Source: an uncultured Johnsonella sp.
Lineage (GTDB): Bacteria; Bacillota; Clostridia; Lachnospirales; Lachnospiraceae
Length of the DNA stretch: 64,000 nt
Direction of reading: 5' to 3'
Assembly (NCBI GenBank): GCA_900766185.1
Contig: CAAFUL010000042.1
Span: 4,088 to 68,087 of the forward strand
Shown: in pieces, positions 34,001 through 42,864 of the stretch
Layout of the letters: every line of letters begins with the position of its first letter
Position numbering within the stretch: position 1 is the stretch's first letter
Notes under the pieces: model-generated
The model's database searches: none
What the model was told of the DNA's origin: nothing
The model's input: only the letters and a program-made list of their open reading frames with translations
Program-made: the position numbers and the translations under genes

Positions 34001-34597
34001 AACGACCTCTCTTATCTGCAGAAGGAAGAGGAGGCGAATCAGGCTCTGAATCAGATTCGTAAGATTACCGTAGTGGAAGCTGGACAGAGCAGCGTTTATA
34101 AGAGAATCCCTGAACTGAACGGATTGATGGATACAGTTCGTGCAGGTCACGGAAGACTTCTCGAAGCAAAGCGTGCTGAGATTCTTGAAATCATTCGCCA
34201 GTGTTTGGCTGAGATTCATACTCTTGCTGGTGATGTCTATGAAGCTAGAACGCTTTCTGAGCGTGCCGATAAGTTTTTCAATCAGCAGAAAGCAAGAGTA
34301 GCGGAGCTCGAAAGCCTGCAGCTCCTTGATGGTCTGGTACCTCAGATGTGGGGATATAAGGATGACACTGTCGATAAAATCGATAGCATCGTTCATCCGA
34401 AGACTCTGGTCAAGCCGAAAGAAGGTGAGGTTGTGACTCCTCAGGCTCCGAAGAAAGTCATCAAGAATGTATACCGTCAGGCGGCATTCCCTTCTAAGAC
34501 TTTGGAGAGTCAGGAAGATATCGATGCCTATGTTGAAAGAATGAGAGCATACCTCACAGCGATGATGAAGGATTGCGACGGAATCAAATTAAGCTAA
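31055..34597 (+). CDS. brxC: BREX P-loop ATPase BrxC
   Basis: 1180-residue ATPase (DUF499/PglY-like). Walker A GFFGSGKS at 70-77 and a Walker B-like FRLLFMVDEVGQYVG near 253-267, followed by long helical regions towards the C-terminus. Length is typical (about 1200). BrxC is an essential motor or assembly component of BREX that works with PglX, PglZ and BrxB in host methylation and phage exclusion. GC content looks higher than in the flanking chromosomal genes, consistent with acquisition. AAGGAGG SD; pglX follows after 10 bases. Confidence 0.94.
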   Translation: MVIGQLFQDDINRKINGVVKVDQDATDVLVQELDEYVITRDLKKHFITFFNNYGESFREGTADIGVWISGFFGSGKSHFLKMLSYLLANQEVQGVRTVGRFRKKFEDDPATFMLIDSVTKGHTDTILFNIDIEGSINKDKTAVLRVFAKMFYNYLGFYGENLKVAKLEQFIEKRGKTAEFRRVFEEKNGGPWLESRDAFAFFEDDVVDTLKEVLGMSEDAARNWFNGTETVETSIAQLVSEMKDYVDNKPDDFRLLFMVDEVGQYVGGDTDLLINLQSLVEKVGSECGGKIWVVCTGQEAIDEIIKARENEFSRIQARFKTRLSLTSSSADEVIQKRILKKKPEVEPALEQVYNQNDSVLRNLFSFTDAMLDIKGYTSPQDFTRNFPFVPYQFIIMQKVFAEIRKHGNSGKHLSGGERSMLSGFQEAAQKIQDKDEYALAPFYLFYDTVHTFLDSSIRRVIERCQKAADNGDGIEQQDVDVLKLLYLIRYVDDIPANLDNIVILMADDIRLDKITMREKVRGSLDRLLSQNYIGRTGDTYNFLTDEEQDIQRDIYKNTQVDTSAIVERIGQMIFADIYTTKKYRHGKYDFPFDQMVDTTSIGAVTGGMRLHIMTIATDTVEKSELRLMTESKNQAIVVLSETPYYESLERAMKIRKYMKQRNVAQLPKSVQDIIRNHQDEATKYESSAEEDLKKAIIGAVFYVDGEHIEIKGGDAKSKLDQALEYLVTHVYSELGLITKNADTDADVLAVLQGEHLNGVMAGLEENHDAVVKMEEYLEMQDAKKLPTSMADIQSRYQAIPYGWKEIDIAVVAAMLIYDQKVTIKYGGETIQPGNPKLPDMLRKKSEIGKTSISKRQVITATKMRAVKDLLREDFDVMDVPDDEDGLVRYIVEKFEEQKAHYEELNKRYDGHKYPDHHLVMKALRLMESVLSQRKDNTALIDRLLKEEDNLLDNKDDMQSVEGFFKNQVQVFDAAVRMEAELRNDLSYLQKEEEANQALNQIRKITVVEAGQSSVYKRIPELNGLMDTVRAGHGRLLEAKRAEILEIIRQCLAEIHTLAGDVYEARTLSERADKFFNQQKARVAELESLQLLDGLVPQMWGYKDDTVDKIDSIVHPKTLVKPKEGEVVTPQAPKKVIKNVYRQAAFPSKTLESQEDIDAYVERMRAYLTAMMKDCDGIKLS

Positions 34598-34607
34598 GGA
34601 GACCGTT

Positions 34608-37600
34608 ATGAACAAGAATGCGATAAAAAAATTCGCCACTGAAGCTCGCAGGGAGTTAATCTCCCGTGTGGGCCAGAGGGCGTTGAAATACGGTATTTCC
34701 GATCAAGAAGTCGGAAATCCAAATGACGATAGCGTGGGTGGTTATCTGTTTTCTTCCACTGAAAAGAAGCAGAGGGCTGCTCTGATTGAACAGATTAAAG
34801 AAAAAGGATATGAGCAGGTTATGGAGGAGGTTGCCTACACATGGTTTAACCGTTTCTCCGCACTGCGTTTCATGGAGGTTAATGGCTACCTCCCTACTAG
34901 AGTGCGTGTTTTCACTGATGAGAACAATGCCTTCAAGCCTCAGATTCTGACAGAGGCAATCCACATGGAGCTGGACGGACTCGACATGGAGAAAGTCTAT
35001 GCTTACAAGGAAGCCAACGATAATGATGAATTGTATAAGTATCTTCTGATTACTCAGTGCAATGCGCTGAATAGCGTGCTTCCGGGCATGTTCCAGAAGA
35101 TTGCTGACTACACCGAGCTTCTGTTCCCGGACAACCTTCTTCGTGAAGGAAGCGTCGTTCAGCAGATGATTGAGCTGATTCCGGAGGAAGATTGGAAAGA
35201 TGCCGTTCAGATTATTGGATGGCTCTATCAGTACTATAATATTGAACAAAATGAACTTGTATATGATGGAACTATGTCAAAGAGTAGACTGCCGAAGGAG
35301 TTGATTCCTGCTGCAACAACAATCTTTACCCCGGACTGGGCCGTCAGGTATATGGTTGAGAACTCTTTGGGACATATCTGGATGGAGGGTCATCCAGATG
35401 AAGAATTGAAATCTCAGTGGAAGTATTATCTGGAAGAGGCAGAGCAGGAACCAGATGTTCAGGCTCAGATTGCTTCTATTCGTGAAGAGTACAAAGCACT
35501 GAAACCAGAGGATATTCTGTGCATCGACCCTTGCTCCGGCAGCGGCCACATTTTGGCCTATATGTTTGACGTGCTCATTCAAATTTATGAGGCTTATGGT
35601 GTTGATACCAGAACTGCAGTTGCAAGCATCGTAGAGAATAACATCTATGGTTTGGATATTGATAACCGTGCAGCGCAGCTTGCATACTTCTCTGTTATGA
35701 TGAAGGCTTGCCAGTATGACAAGAGATTCCTTCGTCGTAAGGTGCAGCCACATGTATATGCCATTGTGGAAAGTAATCATGTGGACTGTTATGCTGTGGA
35801 ATATTGCTGTAATGGGGATGCCAAGCTCAAAACAGCAATGGACACTATCATTGAAGAACTTCATGATGCAAAGGAATATGGTTCTATCATTACTATTAGC
35901 CAACAGGATTGGAATGCACTTTATACTCGTTTTGAAGAAATTAAGAATGAGAGCGTGATGTCGATCTATTCAGATGCGGCATTAAAGTTAGAAAATATGG
36001 TCAAAGTTGCAGAAGTTTTGTCAAGAAAGTACCATGTTGTTTCCACTAATCCTCCGTATCTGGGCAATTCACGTTTTGGAAGTAAACTTGATAAATTTGT
36101 AAAGAAGAACTATCTAGAGGAAAAATCTGACCTCAGTATGGTTATGTTCCGCAAGGCGCTTGATGGGTTCTTAATTGTTAATGGATTTTTAGCGTTTATT
36201 ACCACAAACTCATGGATGTTTTTATCCAGATTTGAAAAACTTCGTGATTATGTCTTGAATGGTTATGCTTTTGATTCGATTGTGGATTTTGGCACAGAGC
36301 TATTCGAGGGGAAGGTTGGACATAATCCAATTGTAGCATGGGTCAATAGAGCATCAAATATCAACAAAAGAATTACAGCGGTACGTTTAGTGGAATATTG
36401 CTATGGTAGAAGAGATGAAAAGGAAACAGAGTTTTTTAATAAAGATAACTACTATTATCCTTTAAAGCAGAACTTCAGTGCTATACCCGGACAGCCTATT
36501 ACGTATAGCTTTAGTGAGCAAATCATCAATGCTTTCCAAAACGAACCATCGGTTGTTGATAGAGGAACTACACGATTGGGAATGACGACCGCAGACAATA
36601 ATAAGTTTTTAAGACTTTGGTATGAAGTGGATATTAATAAAGAGATTTTTGATGCCAAGTCGGATGAAGAAGTTCAGAGTAAGAATAAAAAATGGGTGCC
36701 ATATAACAAGGGTGGAAAATATCGCAAATGGTATGGAAATCATGACTGTGTGGTTAATTGGGAAAACTCTGGTTTTGAAATTAAAAATTTTTCTGATGAT
36801 AAGGGGCATATTAGGTCAACAGTTCCTAATATGGAGTATTATTTTTTGCCATGTGCTACTTGGTCTAAAATATCATCGGGCTCAATTGCATTTAGATATA
36901 GACCAGTAGGTTCAATTTTTGATGTCGCAGGTGCATGCTTGTTTTCAAAAAGAGGATTGTATCAGATGATGGGCTTCTTAAATTCAAATGTTACGAATAA
37001 TATTCTGAGCATATTGTCACCTACATTAAATTATGAAGGAAGTCATATTGCTTCATTGCCGATAAAGGACCAGATGCTTGAAAATTCCAGAATTGAGGCT
37101 TTAGTAAAAAGGAATATAGCCTTATCTAAAGAAGACTGGGATAGTTTTGAGTTTTCATGGGATTTCCAACGACATCCGTTGGCACATGGTTCTCTGATTT
37201 CAGAGACTTTTAATGAGTGGAAGGAAATCTGTGATGCAAGTTTTTTTGAGATGAAAGCTAACGAGGAAGAACTTAATCGCATCTTCATAGAAATGTATGA
37301 TGTTCAGGCAGAAGTATCTGATGTTGTTGAAGAAAAAAATGTAACTGTAAGCAGAGCTGACCTACGAAGAGATATTCGTTCTTTAATTTCGTATGCCGTT
37401 GGATGTATGTTCGGTCGATATTCACTGAATATCGACGGAATTGCATACGCAGGAGGAGAATTCGATAAGACTAAATACAGAACTTTTGCAATAGATGATG
37501 ATAACATTTTGCCAATAAGTGATGATGAATATTTCGAAGATGATATTGTAGGTAGATTTATTCGATTTATCGAAGTTTTATACGGAAGTGAAAATCTTAG

Positions 37601-38087
37601 TGAAAATTTAAGGTTTATTGCGGAAGCATTAGGAGGAAAAGGCACTCCAAAGGAAGTTCTAAGACGTTATTTTTTAAGTGATTTTTATTCTGACCACTGC
37701 GCAAGTTATGCTTTTGGAACTTCAGGCAAGCGACCAATTTACTGGATGTTTGACTCCGGTAAGAAAAATGGTTTCAAGTGCTTGATTTACATGCATCGTT
37801 ATCAGCCAGATACCATTGCTCGTATTCGTACCGATTATGTGCATGAGCAGCAGGCTCGTTATCGTACTGCAATTGCGGACTTGGAGACACGTATCGCAAA
37901 TGCATCTACCAGTGAGAGAGTGAAGCTGAATAAGACGCTCAAAAAGTTGAATGACCAGGCAACCGAAATTCATGAATATGAAGAAAAAATCCATCACTTG
38001 GCTGACCAGATGATTTCGATCGACCTTGATGATGGTGTGAAGAAGAATTATGCGATCTTTAAGGACGTTCTGGCAAAGATTAAATAA
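34608..38087 (+). CDS. pglX: BREX-1 adenine-specific DNA methyltransferase PglX
   Basis: 1159-residue N6-adenine methyltransferase that marks host DNA at a non-palindromic site. SAM motif I DPCSGSGH is at about 306-313 and the catalytic NPPY at 481-484. An N-terminal helical domain (AAATEIFTPDW-like PAATTIFTPDWAVRYMVENSLG) precedes it and the specificity region lies about 500-900. DNA coding for about residues 480-1000 is visibly more AT-rich than both ends, suggesting that the recognition module was exchanged by recombination. SD TAAGGAG. It appears intact. A truncated paralogue lies at 43921-46827. Confidence 0.94.
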   Translation: MNKNAIKKFATEARRELISRVGQRALKYGISDQEVGNPNDDSVGGYLFSSTEKKQRAALIEQIKEKGYEQVMEEVAYTWFNRFSALRFMEVNGYLPTRVRVFTDENNAFKPQILTEAIHMELDGLDMEKVYAYKEANDNDELYKYLLITQCNALNSVLPGMFQKIADYTELLFPDNLLREGSVVQQMIELIPEEDWKDAVQIIGWLYQYYNIEQNELVYDGTMSKSRLPKELIPAATTIFTPDWAVRYMVENSLGHIWMEGHPDEELKSQWKYYLEEAEQEPDVQAQIASIREEYKALKPEDILCIDPCSGSGHILAYMFDVLIQIYEAYGVDTRTAVASIVENNIYGLDIDNRAAQLAYFSVMMKACQYDKRFLRRKVQPHVYAIVESNHVDCYAVEYCCNGDAKLKTAMDTIIEELHDAKEYGSIITISQQDWNALYTRFEEIKNESVMSIYSDAALKLENMVKVAEVLSRKYHVVSTNPPYLGNSRFGSKLDKFVKKNYLEEKSDLSMVMFRKALDGFLIVNGFLAFITTNSWMFLSRFEKLRDYVLNGYAFDSIVDFGTELFEGKVGHNPIVAWVNRASNINKRITAVRLVEYCYGRRDEKETEFFNKDNYYYPLKQNFSAIPGQPITYSFSEQIINAFQNEPSVVDRGTTRLGMTTADNNKFLRLWYEVDINKEIFDAKSDEEVQSKNKKWVPYNKGGKYRKWYGNHDCVVNWENSGFEIKNFSDDKGHIRSTVPNMEYYFLPCATWSKISSGSIAFRYRPVGSIFDVAGACLFSKRGLYQMMGFLNSNVTNNILSILSPTLNYEGSHIASLPIKDQMLENSRIEALVKRNIALSKEDWDSFEFSWDFQRHPLAHGSLISETFNEWKEICDASFFEMKANEEELNRIFIEMYDVQAEVSDVVEEKNVTVSRADLRRDIRSLISYAVGCMFGRYSLNIDGIAYAGGEFDKTKYRTFAIDDDNILPISDDEYFEDDIVGRFIRFIEVLYGSENLSENLRFIAEALGGKGTPKEVLRRYFLSDFYSDHCASYAFGTSGKRPIYWMFDSGKKNGFKCLIYMHRYQPDTIARIRTDYVHEQQARYRTAIADLETRIANASTSERVKLNKTLKKLNDQATEIHEYEEKIHHLADQMISIDLDDGVKKNYAIFKDVLAKIK

Positions 38088-38099
38088 GGAGGTGGCGGC

Positions 38100-40706
38100 A
38101 TGGCCAGTATGGATTTAGATACAATCATCCGAGATTTGAATAAGCGATTTGCTGCACCGCTGCCGGAGTTTTATAAGCGTCGTATCATCTTCTGGTATGA
38201 CGAGGATAGAGAGTTTGAGGACAAGCTGGATGATATTCAGGTGGACAATGCAAAGCTGCTGGTGCTTACTGGTACCAACAACTTTGCTGCTAAAAAGCTA
38301 CTGAATGTGGATGATACCACCAGCAACTATCTGGTTTACAGTCCAATCTCCTATGAATCACAGGAAGACAACTGGCTTCTGAATATTGAACTTTACAGTG
38401 AAGAGTTCAGGGCCGACTTGGTTTCTATCTGGATGAATGAGATTGACCTTCCGGCCACTCCAGACTTCCGTAGGCTGGTAAAGGTCTATAAGAAGTTCTT
38501 CGGAGCACAGACCAGAAGAGCAGCATTCGCAAAGCTGAATAAAGGTATCAGCACTCCTTCACAGATGCATCTTACTATTATGGCTGCTATCTGTGGAACC
38601 GATGATGCTCAGCCTAACAGCATTGTAAAAGCTGTCATCGGTGGTGGAACCGAAATGGAGTTCAATGAGGTATTCCAGAGCCTTGTGAACTACGAGGCCG
38701 AGGCACCTTTCTGGGCACTTGTAAAACAGGCGACCGGATATTTTGAAGGAGAAGATTCCACCATCGAGAAGTTGGTGACACACATCCTTCTTACAGCAAC
38801 AACCAGAACACTTCGTATGGAGTATTTGGCAGGCCTCGATAGCTTTATTTCCACACCGCATCAGGCGTGGTGTTATGACTTCGTATCTGAGTGGATTTCA
38901 GGAGATAATAGACAGGAACTTGTCGAAATTCTGCGAAATGTGGAAGAGGAGCTCATCCTCAGAAAACGCTTTAAGCAGGTGCCGTTGGATGACTTGGTTG
39001 GTACCGAGGTGTTCCCTTGCGTCAACGAATGCATACTGACACAGCTCATGACTGAAATCAGCAATCATATTATCAATGTAGATGTGATTACGAATACGGT
39101 CGAAAAGCGTCGAACTTTGGCATGGTATGAGGATGTGGAATGCTACTACGAGGGTATTCTTCAGGTAGCAAAGATGCAGGAATTCTTCTTGGAACACTCT
39201 GCAGGCTTCCATACCGTAGAGGCAAGAAATGTCTGGAAAGAGTACACAGAAGATTACTACCATATGGATACCTATTATCGCCAGTATCACTTGGCATTTG
39301 GAAAGAGCCTGACAGTGGGCAACGACCATCTGGATGACCTTTTCAAGCAGGTAACCGACAAGGTGGAAGGTCTCTATTCGCATTGGTTCCTCGGTGAGCT
39401 GGGTAACAATTGGTCTGATGCCTGCGCAGATGAGTTGGCGAAATATGGACGCATCATGGAAATTCCTCAGCAGGAAGACTTCTATAACCAGAAGGTAAAG
39501 AGCGAGGACAACCGTGTATTCGTCATTATCTCTGATGCACTCCGCTATGAGGTGGCAGCATCTCTGTCAGAGCAGCTTCGCCGTGAGACACAGAGTAAGG
39601 TTGCGCTAGGTTCTTGCGAGGGTATTTTCCCAACCGTTACAAAGTTTGGTATGGCCGCCTTGCTTCCACATAAGCAGTTATCCATCAACGAGCGCAGTGA
39701 CGGTGACCTACAGATTCTGGCAGACGGAATGTCTACGGATGCAGGAAATCGAGATAAAGTTCTCAAGGCTGCAAACAGCAATAGCGTAGCCCTGAAATAT
39801 AAAGATATTGCACCGATGAAACGTGCAGAAAGAAGTGCCTTGGTTAAGGGAATGGATGTCGTTTACATCTATCACGATAAGGTGGATGAGGCAAGCCATA
39901 CTTCTGACAGCATGGTATTCCCGGCATGCGACGATGCAATTGAAGAAATCAAAAATATTGTGAGAATCATCCGTAATGAGTTCAGTGGTACTCGTGTGTA
40001 TATTACCGCCGACCACGGATTCCTTTACACCTACAGTCCTCTGTCTGAGGATTCCAAGGTGGACAAGACGACACCGAGTGAACAGGATGTAGAGATTGAC
40101 CGTCGTTACTTGATTACCCGTAAGGGCGCTACTCCGGATTATTTACTTCCGGTGAAGTTCATGGATGACGGTTACGATGCCTTCGCACCGAGAGAAAGTG
40201 TCCGTATTAAGAAAAAAGGTGGCGGACTCAATTTCGTGCATGGTGGCATCAGCCTTCAGGAGATGGTGGTTCCGGTTATTGAATATCATTACCTTCGTAA
40301 CGATTCCAAGGCTTATCAGCGCAACAAGGTAAAGTACGATACGAAGCCGGTAGAAGTAGGACTTCTTTCTGCAAGCCGTAAAATCAGTAACATGATATTC
40401 TCGCTGAACTTCTATCAGAAGGATGCGGTTGGCGATAACCGCATCGCAGCAAACTATTTGTTGTATTTTGTCGATTCCAATGGAAAACAGATAAGTGATA
40501 CAGCAAAGATTATCGCAGATAAGACCAGTGATAACGGACAGGAGCGAACATTCCGTTGTAGCTTCAATCTGAAATCACTGAAGTACGATAATAGAACAAG
40601 CTACTATTTGGTCATCGCAGATGAATCAGGTCTGCAGATGCCACAGAAAGAAGAGTTCCAGATCGACATCGCATTTGCGGTGGATGAGTTTGACTTCTTC
40701 AGTTAA
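38100..40706 (+). CDS. pglZ: BREX-1 phosphatase-like protein PglZ (type A)
   Basis: 868-residue protein with an alkaline-phosphatase-superfamily PglZ domain. The metal-binding motif VIISDALRYE contains Asp479, and TADHGFLYT contains Asp638 and His639. The N-terminal about 400 residues are a helical domain that starts DLDTIIRDLNKRFAAPLPEFYKRRIIFWYDEDREFE, typical of type A. PglZ is required for BREX methylation and exclusion; some homologues are metal-dependent nucleases. GGAGG SD; 12 bases after pglX. A paralogue lies at 48424-50946. Confidence 0.94.
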   Translation: MASMDLDTIIRDLNKRFAAPLPEFYKRRIIFWYDEDREFEDKLDDIQVDNAKLLVLTGTNNFAAKKLLNVDDTTSNYLVYSPISYESQEDNWLLNIELYSEEFRADLVSIWMNEIDLPATPDFRRLVKVYKKFFGAQTRRAAFAKLNKGISTPSQMHLTIMAAICGTDDAQPNSIVKAVIGGGTEMEFNEVFQSLVNYEAEAPFWALVKQATGYFEGEDSTIEKLVTHILLTATTRTLRMEYLAGLDSFISTPHQAWCYDFVSEWISGDNRQELVEILRNVEEELILRKRFKQVPLDDLVGTEVFPCVNECILTQLMTEISNHIINVDVITNTVEKRRTLAWYEDVECYYEGILQVAKMQEFFLEHSAGFHTVEARNVWKEYTEDYYHMDTYYRQYHLAFGKSLTVGNDHLDDLFKQVTDKVEGLYSHWFLGELGNNWSDACADELAKYGRIMEIPQQEDFYNQKVKSEDNRVFVIISDALRYEVAASLSEQLRRETQSKVALGSCEGIFPTVTKFGMAALLPHKQLSINERSDGDLQILADGMSTDAGNRDKVLKAANSNSVALKYKDIAPMKRAERSALVKGMDVVYIYHDKVDEASHTSDSMVFPACDDAIEEIKNIVRIIRNEFSGTRVYITADHGFLYTYSPLSEDSKVDKTTPSEQDVEIDRRYLITRKGATPDYLLPVKFMDDGYDAFAPRESVRIKKKGGGLNFVHGGISLQEMVVPVIEYHYLRNDSKAYQRNKVKYDTKPVEVGLLSASRKISNMIFSLNFYQKDAVGDNRIAANYLLYFVDSNGKQISDTAKIIADKTSDNGQERTFRCSFNLKSLKYDNRTSYYLVIADESGLQMPQKEEFQIDIAFAVDEFDFFS

Positions 40707-40729
40707 GAGCTTGTTCGGAAGGAGCAGTA

Positions 40730-42850
40730 ATGAGTGACAATCTTGAAGTGGGCGCAAGCTCTCGTGAAATAATAAAGGACAAATTGCGTCAAAACTTTGA
40801 TGGCAAGATTGTCCGTAAAGACCTGACTAAGAAAATCAAGGAAGGTGCAAATGTGCCAGTTTATGTCCTTGAGTTCCTGCTGGGACAATACTGCAGTTCA
40901 GATGATGATGAGGTTATCGAGCAGGGTGTGCAGAATGTAAAGCGTATCCTTGCCGATAACTTTGTAAGACCGGATGAAGCACAGAAGGTATTGTCTCGTC
41001 TTAGAAGTCGAGGTAGTCATACCATCATTGACATGGTAACGGTACGATTGGATATTAAGAAGGACTGCTTCTTTGCGGAGTTTTCCAATTTGGGATTAGC
41101 CAATATTCCCATCACGGATGAATACCCGGAAAAGTACGACAGACTTCTTTGCGGCGGTATCTGGTGTATCGTTCAGCTGGATTATGAGACCGAAGGTGAT
41201 AATAACTTCGGAATCATCGACGCAGATGGAAATACACTTCAGTCAAAGCAGAAAAAGCAGAAAGACATCTCTCCAATCAGCATTCGTAAGCTGACTCCGA
41301 TTCAGATGCCACATATAGATATTGAAGATTTGAAGCAAGGTCGTCAGGCTTTTACCAAGGAAGAGTGGCTGGATGTTATGCTACGCTCGATTGGTATGGA
41401 GCCAGATGAATTATCCTATCGTGAGAAGTGGCTGCTTCTGACCCGTATGATTCCACTGGTAGAGAATAATTTTAATCTCTGCGAACTTGGTCCTCGAAGC
41501 ACTGGTAAGTCTCATCTTTACAAGGAGATTTCTCCGAATAGTATCCTTGTGTCCGGAGGTCAGACTACGGTAGCAAACCTGTTTTACAACATGGGACGCA
41601 AGACGGTCGGCCTTGTTGGATTATGGGATTGTGTTGTTTTTGATGAAGTAGCAGGTATCAAATTCAAGGATAAAGATGGCGTGCAGATTATGAAAGATTA
41701 CATGGCATCTGGTTCCTTTGCACGAGGCAAGGAAGAAAAGGCAGCATCCGCTTCTATGGTATTTGTTGGTAATATCAATCAGAGCGTAGATGTACTTCTG
41801 AAGACTTCGAGTCTATTTGACCCGTTCCCTCCAGAGATGGGAACAGATACTGCATTTCTTGACCGTATGCATTGTTATCTGCCAGGATGGGAAATCCCGA
41901 AGTTTCGTCCGGAACATTTTACAAATGATTATGGATTCATTAGTGACTATCTTGCAGAGTTCATTCGTGAGCTGCGTAAGGAGCAGTACGGTGATGCTAT
42001 TGACCATTATTTCCGTCTCGGCAAGAATCTCAACCAGAGAGATACTATTGCTGTGCGTAGAATGGCAGATGGATATCTGAAGCTTCTCTATCCGGATGGA
42101 AGCTTTACAAAAGAAGAAGTAGAAGAAGTTCTCCAGATTTCCTTGGAGATGCGTCGCCGTGTTAAGGAGCAGCTGAAGAAGCTGGGCGGTATGGAATTCT
42201 ACGATGTAAACTTCTCCTACATAGATAATGAGACCTTTGAGGAGCACTATGTTTCCGTACCTGAGCAAGGTGGCGGAAAACTCATTCCAGAGGGTATGTG
42301 TAATCCAGGTCAGGTTTATACTGTGTCTCAGGGTAAGAGTGGAATGCTTGGCGTTTTCCGCTTGGAAAGCCAGATGCTTCCGGGTAACGGAAAGTTTGAG
42401 AGAACAGGTATTGGCAGCGACCGTGATGCAAAGGAATCCACAAATACTGCTTTTAATTTCCTGAAGGAAAATGGAAACCGTATCAGTGGCTCTATCAGTA
42501 CCACAACAAAAGATTATATTATCAATTATCAAGATTTGCAGGGCATCGGCATGACAGGAAAGCTGGCCCTTCCTACATTGATTGCGATGTGTTCAATTGC
42601 ACTTGGAAAGCCAACACTCAGCAGTCTTGCTGTACTTGGTGAAATCAGCATCAGTGGAACTATGATGAAGGTGGATGAGCTGGCAAATTCTCTGCAGGTA
42701 TGTTTGGACAGTGGTGCAAAGAGAGTGCTCCTGCCAATTACATCGGCAGCAGAGCTTGGAACTGTACCAGCAGAGCTGATTGGAAGTTTTAATTTGATTT
42801 TCTATAGCAGTGCGGAGGACGCAGTTTTTAAAGCACTGGGTGTAGAGTAA
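40730..42850 (+). CDS. brxL: BREX Lon-like protein BrxL
   Basis: 706-residue AAA+ protein with a Lon-like C-terminal domain. Walker A GPRSTGKS is at 254-261, Walker B-like CVVFDEVAGIKF near 303, and a Lon-type fold follows at the C-terminus (GIGMTGKLALPTLIAMCSIALGKPTLSSLAVLGEISISGTMMKVDELANSL). In type 1 BREX, BrxL is dispensable for methylation but needed for phage exclusion and forms DNA-encircling rings. GGAGCAG SD. It closes the canonical six-gene set; an Mrr-like gene follows after 14 bases. Confidence 0.93.
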   Translation: MSDNLEVGASSREIIKDKLRQNFDGKIVRKDLTKKIKEGANVPVYVLEFLLGQYCSSDDDEVIEQGVQNVKRILADNFVRPDEAQKVLSRLRSRGSHTIIDMVTVRLDIKKDCFFAEFSNLGLANIPITDEYPEKYDRLLCGGIWCIVQLDYETEGDNNFGIIDADGNTLQSKQKKQKDISPISIRKLTPIQMPHIDIEDLKQGRQAFTKEEWLDVMLRSIGMEPDELSYREKWLLLTRMIPLVENNFNLCELGPRSTGKSHLYKEISPNSILVSGGQTTVANLFYNMGRKTVGLVGLWDCVVFDEVAGIKFKDKDGVQIMKDYMASGSFARGKEEKAASASMVFVGNINQSVDVLLKTSSLFDPFPPEMGTDTAFLDRMHCYLPGWEIPKFRPEHFTNDYGFISDYLAEFIRELRKEQYGDAIDHYFRLGKNLNQRDTIAVRRMADGYLKLLYPDGSFTKEEVEEVLQISLEMRRRVKEQLKKLGGMEFYDVNFSYIDNETFEEHYVSVPEQGGGKLIPEGMCNPGQVYTVSQGKSGMLGVFRLESQMLPGNGKFERTGIGSDRDAKESTNTAFNFLKENGNRISGSISTTTKDYIINYQDLQGIGMTGKLALPTLIAMCSIALGKPTLSSLAVLGEISISGTMMKVDELANSLQVCLDSGAKRVLLPITSAAELGTVPAELIGSFNLIFYSSAEDAVFKALGVE

Positions 42851-42864
42851 GGAGGTGCAGAAAT

